Source of the DNA: Pseudoxanthomonas beigongshangi
GTDB taxonomy: Bacteria > Pseudomonadota > Gammaproteobacteria > Xanthomonadales > Xanthomonadaceae
Length of the DNA: 64,000 bases
Direction: 5' to 3'
Assembly: GCF_016820515.1 (NCBI RefSeq)
Contig: NZ_JADHDV010000005.1
Location: forward strand, 1 to 64,000
Under the pieces are notes generated by a model. That model was not told the origin of the DNA. It made no database searches and saw nothing but the letters and a program-made list of their open reading frames with translations. This document shows, piece by piece, positions 8,840 to 19,900 of this stretch. The translations under genes and the position numbers were made by a program. Positions within the stretch are counted from its first letter, which is position 1. Every line of letters begins with the position of its first letter.

Positions 8840-9382
8840 ATGGCAGAACAACGTGAACCGCGGGGTCGTGATCGCGACCGCAACCGCGAAGAGAAAGTCG
8901 ACGACGGCATGATCGAGAAGCTGGTCGCGGTCAACCGCGTCAGCAAGACCGTCAAGGGCGGCCGCCAGTTCACCTTCACCGCGCTGACGGTGGTGGGCGA
9001 CGGCGCCGGCAAGATTGGCTTCGGCTACGGCAAGGCGCGCGAAGTGCCGGTCGCCATCCAAAAGTCGATGGAGTATGCCCGCAAGAACATGTCCAACGTC
9101 GACCTGAACAACGGCACCCTGTGGCACCCGGTCAAGGCCGGTCACGGCGCGGCGCGCGTGTTCATGCAGCCGGCGTCGGAAGGTACCGGCGTGATCGCCG
9201 GCGGCGCGATGCGCGCCGTGCTGGAAGCGGTCGGCGTGAAGAACGTGCTGGCCAAGGCTGTCGGTTCGCGCAACCCGATCAACCTGGTGCGCGCCACCCT
9301 GAAGGGCCTGAACGACATGCAGTCGCCCACCCGCATCGCGGCCAAGCGCGGCAAGAAGGTGGAGGAACTCCTCAATGGCTAA
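8840..9382 (+). CDS. rpsE: 30S ribosomal protein S5
   Basis: 180 residues from ATG 8840 ([15 protein letters not shown]) with an AAGGAT ribosome-binding site at 8828-8833; an upstream in-frame ATG at 8717 would place the start inside the hairpin. The charged N-terminal extension precedes the S5 double-stranded RNA-binding domain ([16 protein letters not shown], residues about 53-68) and the C-terminal domain. S5 lines the mRNA entry channel and affects decoding accuracy. Confidence 0.97.
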   Translation: MAEQREPRGRDRDRNREEKVDDGMIEKLVAVNRVSKTVKGGRQFTFTALTVVGDGAGKIGFGYGKAREVPVAIQKSMEYARKNMSNVDLNNGTLWHPVKAGHGAARVFMQPASEGTGVIAGGAMRAVLEAVGVKNVLAKAVGSRNPINLVRATLKGLNDMQSPTRIAAKRGKKVEELLNG

Positions 9383-9566
9383 CGAGTCCAACAAGACCGT
9401 CAAGGTCCGCCTGGTGCGCGGCCTGCGTGGTTCCCAGTCCCGCCACCGCCTGTCGGTGAAGGCGCTGGGCCTGAACAAGCTGAACGATGTGCGTGAACTC
9501 AAGGACAGCCCGCAGGTTCGCGGCCTGATCGCCAAGGTCCACTACCTCGTCAAGGTCGAGGAGTAA
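9375..9566 (+). CDS. rpmD: 50S ribosomal protein L30
   Basis: 63 residues. [20 protein letters not shown] and LGLNKLND are the L30 core. Its start lies 8 nt inside the end of rpsE, so the two are translationally coupled. L30 binds 23S rRNA near the 5S region. Confidence 0.97.
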   Translation: MANESNKTVKVRLVRGLRGSQSRHRLSVKALGLNKLNDVRELKDSPQVRGLIAKVHYLVKVEE

Positions 9567-9571
9567 TCATC

Positions 9572-10009
9572 ATGCGTCTGAATACGTTGAAGCCCGCCGA
9601 GGGCGCCCGCGCCGAACGCACCCGCGTTGGCCGCGGTATCGGTTCCGGCCTGGGCAAGACCGCCGGTCGCGGTCACAAGGGTTCCTTCGCCCGTGCGGGC
9701 AAGGGCAAGATCAAGGCGAAGTTCGAAGGCGGCCAGATGCCGCTGATCAAGCGTCTGCCGAAGGTCGGTTTCCGCTCCAAGCTCAAGCAGGACACCGCGG
9801 AAGTGCTGTCCTACCAGCTGGACAAGCTGGAAGCCGGCGAGATCGACTTCGCAGCATTGCGTGCCGCCAAGCTGGTCCCCAGCACCGCCAAGCGCGCCAA
9901 GATCGTCAAGAAGGGCGAACTGACCAAGAAGTTCGTGCTGAAGGGCGTGCTGGCCACCGCAGGTGCCAAGGCGGCTATCGAAGCCGCCGGCGGCAGCGTG
10001 CAGGAGTAA
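9572..10009 (+). CDS. rplO: 50S ribosomal protein L15
   Basis: 145 residues. The glycine- and basic-rich N-terminal arm ([20 protein letters not shown]) and the globular C-terminus define L15, a late-assembly 23S rRNA binder. It starts 5 nt after rpmD and ends 7 nt before secY, the usual pairing. Confidence 0.98.
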   Translation: MRLNTLKPAEGARAERTRVGRGIGSGLGKTAGRGHKGSFARAGKGKIKAKFEGGQMPLIKRLPKVGFRSKLKQDTAEVLSYQLDKLEAGEIDFAALRAAKLVPSTAKRAKIVKKGELTKKFVLKGVLATAGAKAAIEAAGGSVQE

Positions 10010-10016
10010 GTGACGC

Positions 10017-11369
10017 ATGGCGCAGGGTAATGCCGCCAGCGCGCTGGCAGGCGCAGGCAAGTTCACCGAACTCCGCCAGCGCCTGCTGTTCGTGCTGGGT
10101 GCCTTGATCGTCTATCGCATCGGCTGCTACGTGCCGGTGCCGGGCGTCAATCCCGACGCCATGCTCGCGATGATGCAGAACCAGGGCGGCATCGTGGACA
10201 TGTTCAACATGTTCTCGGGTGGCGCCCTGCATCGCTTCAGCATCTTCGCGCTGAACGTGATGCCGTACATCTCGGCGTCGATCGTGATGCAGCTGGGCGT
10301 GCACATCTTCCCCAGCCTGAAGGCGATGCAGAAGGAAGGCGAGTCCGGCCGCCGCAAGATCACCCAGTACTCGCGCATCGGCGCGGTGCTGCTGGCGGTC
10401 GTGCAGGGCGGCAGCATCGCCGTCGCGCTGCAGAACCAGGTCGCTCCGGGCGGCGTGCCGGTGGTTTATGCACCGGGCCTCGGCTTCGTCCTGACCGCCG
10501 TGGTGGCACTGACCGCCGGCACCATCTTCCTGATGTGGCTGGGCGAGCAGGTGACCGAGCGCGGCGTCGGCAACGGCGTGTCGTTGATCATCTTCGCCGG
10601 CATCGTCGCGGGCCTGCCGGGCGCCGTGCTGACCACCCTGGAAGCCTTCCAGGCCGGTACGCTCAGCGCCATCTCGCTGATCATCATCGTGCTGGTGGTC
10701 TTCGGCTTCACCTTCTTCGTGGTGTTCGTGGAACGCGGCCAGCGCCGCATCACGGTGAATTACGCACGCCGCCAGGGTGGCCGCAGCGCGTACATGAACC
10801 AGACCTCGTTCCTGCCGCTGAAGCTCAACATGTCCGGCGTCATCCCGCCGATCTTCGCCTCCAGCATCCTGGCCTTCCCGGCCACGCTGGCGATGTGGTC
10901 CGGCCAGAACGGCGCGACCACCTGGTTGCAGCGCATCTCGCAGGCGCTGGCGCCGGGCGAACCGCTGCACATGATCGTGTTCGCGGCGATGATCATCGGC
11001 TTCGCGTTCTTCTACACGGCGCTGGTGTTCAACTCGCAGGAAACCGCCGAAAACCTGAAGAAGTCGGGCGCGCTGATTCCCGGCATCCGTCCGGGCAAGG
11101 CGACGGCGGATTACGTCGACGGCGTGCTGACCCGCCTGACCGCGGCCGGCTCGCTGTACCTGGTGGCGGTGTGCCTGCTGCCGGAAGTGATGCGGACCCA
11201 ACTGGGCACGTCGTTCTACTTCGGCGGCACCTCGCTGCTGATCGTGGTGGTGGTGGTGATGGACTTCATTGCGCAGGTCCAGGCGCACCTGATGTCGCAC
11301 CAGTACGAAAGCCTGTTGAAGAAGGCAAATTTGAAGGGTGGTTCCCGCGGCGGACTTTCGCGCGGATAA
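10017..11369 (+). CDS. secY: Protein translocase subunit SecY
   Basis: 450 residues with ten predicted membrane helices, the pore-forming subunit of the SecYEG translocon. Typical segments are [13 protein letters not shown] in helix 1, [23 protein letters not shown] split over helix 2, the cytoplasmic loop [13 protein letters not shown] and the C-terminal [16 protein letters not shown]. It follows rplO by 7 nt. Directly after the stop there is a hairpin (11381-11399), and no rpmJ gene is seen before rpsM. Confidence 0.98.
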   Translation: MAQGNAASALAGAGKFTELRQRLLFVLGALIVYRIGCYVPVPGVNPDAMLAMMQNQGGIVDMFNMFSGGALHRFSIFALNVMPYISASIVMQLGVHIFPSLKAMQKEGESGRRKITQYSRIGAVLLAVVQGGSIAVALQNQVAPGGVPVVYAPGLGFVLTAVVALTAGTIFLMWLGEQVTERGVGNGVSLIIFAGIVAGLPGAVLTTLEAFQAGTLSAISLIIIVLVVFGFTFFVVFVERGQRRITVNYARRQGGRSAYMNQTSFLPLKLNMSGVIPPIFASSILAFPATLAMWSGQNGATTWLQRISQALAPGEPLHMIVFAAMIIGFAFFYTALVFNSQETAENLKKSGALIPGIRPGKATADYVDGVLTRLTAAGSLYLVAVCLLPEVMRTQLGTSFYFGGTSLLIVVVVVMDFIAQVQAHLMSHQYESLLKKANLKGGSRGGLSRG

Positions 11370-11723
11370 TCGCTCCCCTGGCGCGGAAGCCTTCCGCGCG
11401 GCCGGCCCGAGAGGACCGGACCAACCAAAAGGGCGGCCCGGGCGGCGATCTCGCGCACGGGTGTGAAGCCGCCGGTCCCGCGCCAGAGTAGCGCGGGCGG
11501 GGCCGGGCCCCGGGGGAAACCCCGGAAGCCCGGCACCAGGCAGCTTCCGGCGCCGGAGCATGGGCACACTCCCCATGCCGGGCTTCGTGCCGACCCCTGG
11601 TCGGCGCGGGCTTCCCAGTAACCCGAGATCTTGCTAAAATTTCCAGTTCACTCCGTCCGTCTGCCCGTTTTCCTTGCCGGAAGGCGGCCTGCCGGGCCAT
11701 CAAACACAGTTGGAGACCGCGTC
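11370..11723 (+). promoter_or_regulatory. secY-rpsM spacer: hairpins and putative alpha-operon promoter
   Basis: The 354-bp spacer has no supported gene. It contains hairpins GCGCGGAA/TTCCGCGC (11381-11399) and CCCGCGC/GCGCGGG (11477-11497), and a G+C-rich snapback near 11505-11530, none with a T tract. A -10-like TAAAAT (11635-11640) with TTCCCA (11612-11617) at 17 bp could be the promoter of rpsM-rpsK-rpsD-rpoA-rplQ. The small L36 gene often found here (rpmJ) is absent. Confidence 0.5.
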
Positions 11724-12080
11724 ATGGCGCGTATTGCAGGTGTCAACCTGCCTGCCCAGAAGCATGTCTGGGTCGGTTTGCAAAGCATCTACGGCATTGG
11801 CCGTACCCGTTCCAAGAAGGTCTGCGAAGCCGCTGGCGTCGCATCGACCACCAAGATCCGCGACCTGTCGGAGCCGGAAGTCGAGCGACTGCGCGCCGAA
11901 GTCGGCAAGTACGTGGTCGAGGGCGACCTGCGCCGTGAAGTCGGCATCGCGATCAAGCGCCTGATGGATCTGGGCTGCTATCGCGGTCTGCGCCATCGCC
12001 GCGGCCTGCCGCTGCGCGGCCAGCGCACCCGCACCAACGCCCGTACCCGCAAGGGTCCGCGCAAAGCCATCAAGAAGTAA
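11724..12080 (+). CDS. rpsM: 30S ribosomal protein S13
   Basis: 118 residues from ATG 11724 ([19 protein letters not shown]); the in-frame ATG at 11631 lies in the promoter region and adds unconserved sequence. The helix-two-turn-helix core and the basic C-terminal tail ([15 protein letters not shown]) that contacts P-site tRNA are present. It is the first gene of the alpha operon. Confidence 0.97.
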   Translation: MARIAGVNLPAQKHVWVGLQSIYGIGRTRSKKVCEAAGVASTTKIRDLSEPEVERLRAEVGKYVVEGDLRREVGIAIKRLMDLGCYRGLRHRRGLPLRGQRTRTNARTRKGPRKAIKK

Positions 12081-12092
12081 GGGGCGACCATC

Positions 12093-12485
12093 ATGGCCAA
12101 GCCAGCTGCTGCCAAAGTCAAGAAGAAGATCAAGCGCGTCATCACCGACGGCGTCGCCCACGTCCACGCTTCTTTCAACAACACCATCGTCACCATCACC
12201 GATCGCCAGGGCAATGCGCTTTCCTGGGCGACCTCCGGTGGTGCCGGTTTCCGCGGTTCGCGCAAGTCGACCCCGTTCGCTGCACAGGTCGCCGCCGAGA
12301 AGGCCGGCCGAGCCGCACTGGATTACGGCGTGAAGTCGCTGGAAGTCCGCATCAAAGGCCCGGGTCCGGGCCGTGAGTCGGCCGTTCGTTCGTTGAACAA
12401 CGTCGGCTACAAGATCACCAACATCATCGACGTGACGCCAATCCCGCACAACGGGTGCCGTCCGCCGAAGAAGCGTCGCGTCTAA
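12093..12485 (+). CDS. rpsK: 30S ribosomal protein S11
   Basis: 130 residues. Typical features are VTDG-like [20 protein letters not shown] early on, [14 protein letters not shown] in the middle and [18 protein letters not shown] at the C-terminus. S11 forms the platform with S18 and contacts the mRNA near the E site. It lies 12 nt after rpsM. Confidence 0.98.
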   Translation: MAKPAAAKVKKKIKRVITDGVAHVHASFNNTIVTITDRQGNALSWATSGGAGFRGSRKSTPFAAQVAAEKAGRAALDYGVKSLEVRIKGPGPGRESAVRSLNNVGYKITNIIDVTPIPHNGCRPPKKRRV

Positions 12486-12499
12486 GGGGGCGATAAGAA

Positions 12500-13126
12500 A
12501 TGGCTCGTTATATCGGTCCTACCTGTAAGCTCGCGCGCCGCGAAGGCGCCGACCTGTCCCTGAAGAGCCCGGCCCGCGCGCTGGACTCCAAGTGCAAGCT
12601 GGAGCAGAAGCCCGGCCAGCACGGTGCCGCCCGCAAGGGCAAGCTGTCCGACTACGCCACCCAGCTGCGCGAAAAGCAGAAGGTCAAGCGTATCTACGGT
12701 CTGCTGGAGCGCCAGTTCCGCAACTACTACAAGAAGGCCTCGACCAAGAAGGGCAACACCGGCGAGAACCTGCTGCAGTTGCTGGAAACCCGCCTGGACA
12801 ACGTGATCTACCGCATGGGCTTCGCCGTGACCCGTCCGGCCGCCCGCCAGCTGGTCTCGCACCGCGGCGTGCTGGTCAACGGCAAGCCGGTCAACCTGCC
12901 GTCCTACCAGGTCAAGGCCGGTGACGCGATCGCCCTGTCCGAGCGTGCCCAGAAGCAGCTGCGCGTGCAGGAGTCGCTGACCCTGTCCGAACAGCTCGAC
13001 CTGAGCCCGTCCTGGATCGAAGTCGACGCGAAGAAGTTCAGCGGCGTGTTCAAGGCCGTGCCGGAACGTTCCGACCTGCCTGCGGACATCAACGAAGCGC
13101 TGATCGTCGAGTTGTACTCGAAGTAA
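12500..13126 (+). CDS. rpsD: 30S ribosomal protein S4
   Basis: 208 residues: [19 protein letters not shown], then an S4 RNA-binding domain around 98-160 ([23 protein letters not shown] region). S4 starts small-subunit assembly and, in E. coli, represses the alpha operon by binding its leader. A short hairpin CCCCC/GGGGG with TTT (13148-13163) sits between this gene and rpoA and may lower downstream readthrough. Confidence 0.98.
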   Translation: MARYIGPTCKLARREGADLSLKSPARALDSKCKLEQKPGQHGAARKGKLSDYATQLREKQKVKRIYGLLERQFRNYYKKASTKKGNTGENLLQLLETRLDNVIYRMGFAVTRPAARQLVSHRGVLVNGKPVNLPSYQVKAGDAIALSERAQKQLRVQESLTLSEQLDLSPSWIEVDAKKFSGVFKAVPERSDLPADINEALIVELYSK

Positions 13127-13180
13127 TTCATTCACGCACCCCCGATGCCCCCGTCGGGGGTTTGCAGGAGACAAAGCAAC

Positions 13181-14179
13181 ATGACGGGTATCACTCAGCA
13201 AGTGCTGCGCCCCCGCGGCCCGCAGATCGAGCGTCTGACCGACAACCGCGCCAAAGTGGTCATCGAACCGCTGGAGCGTGGTTACGGCCATACGCTCGGC
13301 AATGCGCTGCGCCGCGTGCTGCTCTCCTCGATTCCCGGCTTCGCGATCACCGAAGTCGAGATCGACGGCGTGCTGCACGAATACAGCACCATCGAAGGCC
13401 TGCAGGAAGACGTGCTGGAAGTCCTGCTGAACCTCAAGGATGTGGCCATCCGCATCCACACCGGTGATTCCTCGACCCTGACCCTGAGCAAGCAGGGCCC
13501 GGGCGTGGTGACCGCCGCCGACATCAAGACCGATCACAACGTCGAAATCCTCAATCCGGACCTGGTCATCTGCAACCTGACCAAGGACACCGCGATCAAC
13601 ATGCGCCTGAAGATCGAGCGCGGTTTCGGCTACCAGCCGGCGGCTGCCCGCCGTCGTCCGGATGAAGAGACTCGCAGCATCGGCCGCCTGCTGCTGGACG
13701 CTTCGTTCTCGCCGGTCCGCCGCGTCGCCTACGCCGTGGAAGCCGCGCGCGTGGAGCAGCGTACCGACCTGGACAAGCTGGTCCTGGACATTGAGACCAA
13801 CGGCACGATCGACGCCGAGGAAGCCGTGCGCACCGCCGCCGACATCCTCAGCGACCAGCTGTCGGTGTTCGGCGACTTCACCCACCGCGACCGCGGCGCG
13901 GCCAAGCCGGCCAGCAGCGGCGTGGATCCGGTGCTGCTGCGTCCGATCGACGATCTGGAGCTGACCGTGCGTTCGGCCAACTGCCTGAAGGCCGAGAGCA
14001 TCTACTACATCGGCGACCTGATCCAGAAGACCGAAGTGGAACTGCTCAAGACCCCGAACCTCGGCAAGAAGTCGCTGACCGAGATCAAGGAAGTCCTGGC
14101 GCAGCGCGGCCTGTCCCTGGGCATGAAGCTGGAGAACTGGCCGCCGGCCGGCGTCGCCCAGCACGGCATGCTCGGTTAA
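13181..14179 (+). CDS. rpoA: DNA-directed RNA polymerase subunit alpha
   Basis: 332 residues from ATG 13181, preceded by CAGGAG (13165-13170); an upstream in-frame ATG (13145) lies before the ribosome-binding site. The N-terminal dimerisation/assembly domain holds [23 protein letters not shown] (around residues 30-52, split here). The C-terminal domain from about 250 carries RSANCLKAE and [13 protein letters not shown], which contact UP elements and activators. It sits between rpsD and rplQ as in most proteobacteria. Confidence 0.98.
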   Translation: MTGITQQVLRPRGPQIERLTDNRAKVVIEPLERGYGHTLGNALRRVLLSSIPGFAITEVEIDGVLHEYSTIEGLQEDVLEVLLNLKDVAIRIHTGDSSTLTLSKQGPGVVTAADIKTDHNVEILNPDLVICNLTKDTAINMRLKIERGFGYQPAAARRRPDEETRSIGRLLLDASFSPVRRVAYAVEAARVEQRTDLDKLVLDIETNGTIDAEEAVRTAADILSDQLSVFGDFTHRDRGAAKPASSGVDPVLLRPIDDLELTVRSANCLKAESIYYIGDLIQKTEVELLKTPNLGKKSLTEIKEVLAQRGLSLGMKLENWPPAGVAQHGMLG

Positions 14180-14202
14180 GCCGCACGCAGTCATCGCAAT
14201 AC

Positions 14203-14222
14203 CCCGCGCCTTCGGGCGCGGG
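14203..14222 (+). other. rpoA-rplQ intergenic hairpin
   Basis: A perfect 8-bp stem CCCGCGCC/GGCGCGGG closes on a stable TTCG tetraloop. The following bases (TGGTTTCACC) are only slightly T-rich, so it is at most a partial terminator. The rest of the 204-bp spacer before rplQ shows nothing else. Confidence 0.6.
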
Positions 14223-14383
14223 TGGTTTCACCAGAGCAACAACGTCGACGGGCCTGAAGGTTCGCGACGGTTTCCGGCCAGGGAGCACAGGCCGGTTCGG
14301 GCCATCCGCAGTCCAAGTTCCAACGCCAGGAAGGCGACAACGACGTCCAACAGCTTCAACATTCATCATCAGGAATCAAAACC

Positions 14384-14755
14384 ATGCGCCACCAGAAAGC
14401 CGGCCGCAAGTTCAGCCGCACCAGCGCCCATCGCGAAGCGATGTTCAGCAACATGGCTGCCTCGCTGATCAAGCACGGCCTCATCCGTACCACCCTGCCC
14501 AAGGCCAAGGAACTGCGCCGCGTCGCCGAGCCGCTGATCACTTTGGCCAAGGTCGACGGGGTCGCCAACCGCCGCCTCGCCTTCTCGCGCCTGCGCGACA
14601 AGGAAGCCGTCGGTACCCTGTTCACCACCCTCGGCCCGCGCTACCAGTCCCGTCCGGGCGGTTACCTGCGTATCCTCAAGTGCGGTTTCCGCGCTGGCGA
14701 CAATGCGCCGATGGCCTACGTGGAACTCGTGGACCGTCCGGAAGCGGCCGAGTAA
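14384..14755 (+). CDS. rplQ: 50S ribosomal protein L17
   Basis: 123 residues. [20 protein letters not shown] is diagnostic for L17. It lies at the tunnel exit and in contact with L22 and L32. It ends the ribosomal cluster and is followed within 30 nt by an intrinsic terminator. Confidence 0.98.
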   Translation: MRHQKAGRKFSRTSAHREAMFSNMAASLIKHGLIRTTLPKAKELRRVAEPLITLAKVDGVANRRLAFSRLRDKEAVGTLFTTLGPRYQSRPGGYLRILKCGFRAGDNAPMAYVELVDRPEAAE

Positions 14756-14782
14756 TCCGCCGTCCCGCAGGACCCCGAAAGA

Positions 14783-14805
14783 CCCCGGCGATGCCGGGGT
14801 TTTTT
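14783..14805 (+). terminator. Rho-independent terminator of the ribosomal cluster
   Basis: CCCCGGC (14783-14789), loop GAT, GCCGGGG (14793-14799), followed by six T residues (14800-14805). Confidence 0.95.
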
Positions 14806-14914
14806 GTGCCCGGAGGATCCGGCCCCGGCGATGGGAACGGAATGCGGATTCCCGGCCGGCGTGCCGTCCTTGGGGAGGAGGCCGCGAAGGGAATCGCTGG
14901 TAACCAGGTGGAAT

Positions 14915-14942
14915 TTGTTTTTGGCCTTCACACGGCGATAAT
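14915..14942 (+). promoter_or_regulatory. Putative dsbB promoter
   Basis: TTGTTT (14915-14920) and GATAAT (14937-14942) are 16 bp apart. The predicted start lies just upstream of ATG 14971. Confidence 0.5.
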
Positions 14943-14970
14943 GCGCCTTACCCGTCCGCAGCGAGCTTTC

Positions 14971-15486
14971 ATGAACCCGTTCCGCTGGTCGTTCCGCGCG
15001 CAGTTTCTCCTTGGCTTCGTCATCTGCGCCGGCCTGTTGGGCTATGCGCTGTATCTGGAGCATGTCCAGGGGCTGATTCCCTGTCCGCTGTGCACCTTCC
15101 AGCGCGGTGCGTTCGCGCTGCTGGCGCTGGTGTTCCTGCTGGGTGGCCTGCACTCGCCGAAGGCGGCGGGCGGGCGCGGCTTCTACGGCATCCTCGGACT
15201 GGCGGCGGCCGGGCTGGGCATCGGTATCGCCGGACGTCACGTCTGGCTGCAGGGCCTGCCGCCGGATCAGGTGCCGGCCTGTGGCCCGGATCTGGCCTAC
15301 ATGATGGAAGCCTTCCCGATGGGCGACGTGCTGAGGCAGGTGCTGACCGGCTCCGGCGAATGCGCCAAGGTCGACTGGGCCTTCCTGGGCCTGTCGATGC
15401 CGGGCTGGGCGTTGGTCTGGTTCGTGCTGCTGGCCCTGTGGGCGCTGTTTGCTGCGTTCAAGCGGCGCAAGTCGCGCTACTACTGA
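14971..15486 (+). CDS. dsbB: Disulfide bond formation protein B
   Basis: 171 residues with four membrane helices. The quinone-linked pair is C38-P-L-C41 in the first periplasmic loop, and the second redox pair is C104 and C131 in the second loop. These are the four cysteines DsbB uses to reoxidise DsbA and pass electrons to ubiquinone. ATG 14971 gives the normal length; an in-frame ATG at 14941 overlaps the -10 box. It stands alone between the ribosomal terminator and the DAHP synthase gene. Confidence 0.93.
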   Translation: MNPFRWSFRAQFLLGFVICAGLLGYALYLEHVQGLIPCPLCTFQRGAFALLALVFLLGGLHSPKAAGGRGFYGILGLAAAGLGIGIAGRHVWLQGLPPDQVPACGPDLAYMMEAFPMGDVLRQVLTGSGECAKVDWAFLGLSMPGWALVWFVLLALWALFAAFKRRKSRYY

Positions 15487-15541
15487 GGTTTGACGCGGCG
15501 CACCATTCTGTCACCATGGTGGACCGCATGAGGAATCCCCC

Positions 15542-16936
15542 ATGAGTTCCCCCGATCGCAATCTCCGCGCCGTCAGCCTGCCCGCGAACTGGGCGCCCGA
15601 CAGTTGGCGCGAACGGCCGGCGGTGCAGATGCCGACCTATCCCGACGCCGCGGAGCTCGCGTCGGCGCTGGCCGAACTTCGGCAGTTGCCGCCGCTGGTG
15701 ACGTCGTGGGAAATCTTCGCGCTGAAGAAGCAGCTGGCCGAGGCACAGGAAGGCAAACGCTTCCTGTTGCAGGGTGGTGACTGCGCCGAGAGTTTCAGCG
15801 ATTGCGAATCGGGACTCATCTCCAACCGGTTGAAGGTCCTGCTGCAGATGAGCCTGGTGCTGGTGCATGGCCTGCGCCTGCCGGTGGTGCGGGTGGGACG
15901 GTTCGCCGGCCAGTACGCCAAGCCACGTTCGGCCGACAACGAGACCCGCGACGGGACCACGCTGCCCAGCTACCGCGGCGATCTGGTCAACCGGCCGGAG
16001 TTCACCGCGGAGGCGCGGATCCCGGATCCGCGCCGGATGATCAAGGCGCATGCGCGTTCGGCGATGACGATGAATTTCGTGCGCGCGCTGATCGACGGCG
16101 GTTTCGCCGATCTGCACCACCCGGAATACTGGAACCTGAGCTGGGTGGGCTACTCGCCGCTGGCGGCCGAGTACCAGGACATGGTGCGTTCGATCGGTGA
16201 CGCCGTGCGCTTCATGGAGACCCTGTCCGGATCCGAAGTCCACAATCTCAACCGCATCGATTTCTATACCTCGCACGAAGCGCTGCTGCTGCCGTACGAG
16301 GAAGCGTTGACCCGTGAAGTGCCGCGCCAGTGGGGCTGGTTCAACCTGAGCACGCACTTCCCGTGGATTGGCATGCGCACCGCGGCGGTCGACGGCGCGC
16401 ACGTGGAGTACCTGCGCGGCGTACGCAATCCGATCGCCATCAAGGTTGGGCCGTCGGTCTCGCCCGATCAACTGCTGCGCCTGATCGATGTGCTGAATCC
16501 GGAAGACGAGCCGGGCCGCTTGACCTTCATCCACCGCATGGGCGCGACCCAGATCGCCGAGAAGCTGCCGCCGTTGCTGGAAGCGGTCCGCCGCGACAGC
16601 CGGCGCGTGCTGTGGGTCTGCGATCCGATGCACGGCAATACCGAGAGCACTTCGAACGGCTACAAGACCCGTCGGTTCGACAACATCCGGGGCGAGGTCG
16701 AGCAGTCATTCGATCTGCACGCCGCGGCCGGAACCCGGCTGGGAGGCGTGCACCTGGAACTGACCGGCGAGGACGTCACCGAATGCACCGGTGGCGCGCG
16801 CGAACTGACCGACGCCGATCTGGAGCGCGCATATCGCTCGACCGTGGACCCACGTCTGAACTACGAGCAATCGCTGGAAATCGCGATGTCGATCGTGCGC
16901 AAGCAGAACCAGCTGGCGTCGCCGGCCGGGCGCTGA
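15542..16936 (+). CDS. Class II 3-deoxy-7-phosphoheptulonate (DAHP) synthase
   Basis: 464 residues of the plant/mycobacterial-like class II family. It condenses phosphoenolpyruvate and erythrose 4-phosphate, the first step of the shikimate pathway. Visible family motifs are FLLQGGDCAE (residues about 77-86), RVGRFAGQYAKPRS, HRMGATQIAEKLP and WVCDPMHGNTE. These include the metal-binding Cys/His/Glu and substrate-binding Arg/Lys positions known for the family. It lies 55 nt after dsbB. It ends 7 bp from the convergent GGDEF/EAL gene with no terminator between them. Confidence 0.95.
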   Translation: MSSPDRNLRAVSLPANWAPDSWRERPAVQMPTYPDAAELASALAELRQLPPLVTSWEIFALKKQLAEAQEGKRFLLQGGDCAESFSDCESGLISNRLKVLLQMSLVLVHGLRLPVVRVGRFAGQYAKPRSADNETRDGTTLPSYRGDLVNRPEFTAEARIPDPRRMIKAHARSAMTMNFVRALIDGGFADLHHPEYWNLSWVGYSPLAAEYQDMVRSIGDAVRFMETLSGSEVHNLNRIDFYTSHEALLLPYEEALTREVPRQWGWFNLSTHFPWIGMRTAAVDGAHVEYLRGVRNPIAIKVGPSVSPDQLLRLIDVLNPEDEPGRLTFIHRMGATQIAEKLPPLLEAVRRDSRRVLWVCDPMHGNTESTSNGYKTRRFDNIRGEVEQSFDLHAAAGTRLGGVHLELTGEDVTECTGGARELTDADLERAYRSTVDPRLNYEQSLEIAMSIVRKQNQLASPAGR

Positions 16937-16943
16937 GCCCGAC

Positions 16944-19900
16944 TCAGGACCAGTGCGCGTGCATCCCGCGCGCCGGTTGCGGAATGAACCATGAAGGCTC
17001 GCCTGCGAACAGGCGGGCGAAATCGGCCGCCGGAACCGGAGGGCTGAACAGGTTGCCCTGCAATTCGTCGCATCCGTTGGCCACCAGCCACGCCAGCTGT
17101 GCCTGGGTCTCGACGCCCTCGGCGACCGTGCGGCACTGGAGCTGGCCAGCGAGGCCGATGATGGCGCGGGTGATCGCGCCCTGGTTGGCCTCGGTGACGT
17201 CGCGCACGAACGACTGGTCGATCTTGAGCACGTTGAAGCCGTAGTTGCCCAGGTAACTCAGGCTGGAGAAGCCGGTGCCGAAATCATCGATGGCGATGCG
17301 CACGCCCAGTGCCTTGAGCGCGCGCAGGACGCGGTCGGTGCGCTGCACGTCGCGCATCAGCGTGGTTTCGGTGACTTCCAGTTCCAGGTACTCGGCGGGC
17401 AGGCCGCTTTCCCCGAGCGCGGAGACGACGGTGTCCACCAGCGTATCGGTGTCGAAGTTGGCGGCGGCGACATTCACCGAAACCCGGATCGGCGGTAGGC
17501 CCATCTGCTGCCACTGCCGGCTCTGTCGGCAGGCGGCGCGGATGGCCCATTGGTCGAGATCGACGATGAGGTTGGTTTCCTCGGCGATCGGCAGGAATTC
17601 GCCGGGCAGCATCAGCCGCTCGCCGCGCTTCCAGCGCACCAGTCCTTCGACGCCGACGATGCGGCCGGTGCGGCGGTCGATCTGCGGCTGGTAGTAGAGG
17701 GTCAGGTCGCCGTTGCGCAGACTGCGGCGCAGGCTGCTTTCCAGCTCGATGCGCGCATCCACGCTCGACGCCAGTTCGCGGGTGTAGAAACGGAACGCAT
17801 TGCGGCCGTTGCGTTTGGCCAGGTACATCGCCGCGTCGGAACGCATCATCAGGGTGGGCGCATCGTAGCCATCCTCCGGGAACAGGCTGACGCCGATGCT
17901 GAAGGCCTGGTGCAACTCGTGCGAGGCCACCGTGTAGGGCGTGCCGCCGGTCGCCAGCAATCGCTCTGCGATCAGCGCGACGCCGTCGCGGTTGACCACG
18001 TTGTCCAGCAGCACGACGAACTCGTCGCCGCCGGTCCGGTAGACCGTGCCCAGGTTGCCGATGTTGCGCTGGATCCGCTTGGCCACCTGTTGCAGCAGTT
18101 GATCGCCGATGTGGTGGCCCAGCGCGTCGTTGACGTGCTTGAACAGGTCCAGATCGATGAACAGCACCGCGACGCTGGTGCCGCGATGGGTGGCGTTGGC
18201 GATCGACTGCGCCAGCGCCTCGTTGAGCTGGAGGCGGTTGGGCAGCGTGGTCAGCGAGTCGTGGTGCGCCAGATAGGCCATGCGCGCGCTGAGCGTGCGC
18301 TCCTCGGTGATGTCGCGCAGGACCATGACCGATCCCATCAGGCTGTCGTCGTGCCCATGCAGGGGCGAGACGGAGCGCTTCACCAGCATCCGTCGGCCGT
18401 CCCGCCGAGCCAGTTCCAGATCACCCGGCACTGAAACCGGCGCACCGGTTTCGCCTTCTTCCGCGGATTCGGCGACGGACCGCAATGGCAGCACTTTCTC
18501 CAGCGCGAGGCCGACGGCCTCCTGCAGCGTCCAGCCACCGATCGCTTCCGCCGCCGGGTTCATGTAGGTGACGCGGCCTTCGGTATCGACCGTGACCACC
18601 GCCTCGCTGATCGAGGACAGGGTGACCTCGGCGCGCTCGGTGGCGTCGTGCAGCGCGCTTTCCAGCTGTGCCTTGTCGGTGATGTCGATCACCATCACCA
18701 GGAAACCGTTCACCGCGCCGTCGTCGCCGATGTCGGGTGTGTAGTAGACGTGCATCCGGCGCGGGCCGGAGGGCAGGGTGAAGGATGTCTCGAAGTCGAC
18801 ATCGCGGCCGGAGAGCACGGCGTCGATGTAGGGCTTGCGGCGCGCGTAGTGCTCTTCACCCAGCATCTCGCGAATCGGCACGCCCGGCGAGTACGGGCGT
18901 TGCCAGATCGGCAGCTCCTGGCAGGCGCGGTTGAAGAACACCGTGCGTTCCTGGCGATCGTACTGGGCGATCATCGCCGGCAGCTTGTCGGTGATGCGCT
19001 GCAGATGATCGCGGGCGAGCGAAATTTCGCGCTGCGCGCGCTTCTGCTCGCTGGTGTCGGTGGCCATCAGGTACCAGCCGGCGATGGTCCGGTCGGGGTC
19101 CACGTCCGGCACCAGATAGGCCTGGACCGGGCGTTCCGGGTCGCCGATGCGGGTCTCCCACACCGCGCCGTGATCCGGAGTGCTTTCCTCCAGCGCCCGG
19201 CGCAGATCGGCCAGGAACGCGGGATTGCCGGCATGGACTTCCTCGATGGTGCGATCCGTCCAGGGCGCCTGGTCGCCGAACCAGTCGCGGGTGGCCCGGT
19301 TGGTGAAGCCGTAGCGGCGATCCCGGCCCACGTAGGCGATCAGCGCCGGCAGGTGATCGGCGACCGCATCGAGCAAGGCGCGGCTGCGGTGCTCCGCGCG
19401 TGCCAGGCTGCGCAGGAGGAGGAACATCAGCACGCCGAAGGCCAGGCCGCAGAGCGTCAGTGCCGCAATGGGCAGCAGGCCGGGAATGGCGACGCGCGCG
19501 GGGGCCGAAAACAGGGTCAACTCCCAGGCGCCGCCGAGGAAATCCAGGTTGCGGGTGTAGTGGAAAGCCGGCTCCATGTCGGTGCCGTAGCGCGCACGCA
19601 GATTGGCGCGTTCGAACACCAGCATCGGAGGGGCGCCGGGCGCGCGGACGAGCAGGCGCAGATCGAGCGGATCTCCGCCGCCGGTTTCGCCCGCGACTTC
19701 CTGCATCACCTGGGCCCAGCCGAATCCCGCCGTCGCAAAGCCGCGCAGGTGCGCGCGGCGCAATGCCGCATCGGCCTCCAGCGGCATCGCGGCGTCGTAG
19801 ACCGGCGAATAAAGCAGGAAGCCGGGACGTCCGGAATCGCCGCGCGAACTGTCGGCCAGGGCGATCCGTGGGGCGATGCTCAGTTGTCCGCTGTCACGGG

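Noticed and set aside
9975-11576. Long open frame antisense to secY
   Set aside because: It is a high-GC shadow frame opposite a clearly conserved gene; its product is rich in Arg/His/Gln and shows no family features. The same applies to long frames opposite rpoA, typA, fadH and the SMC gene.
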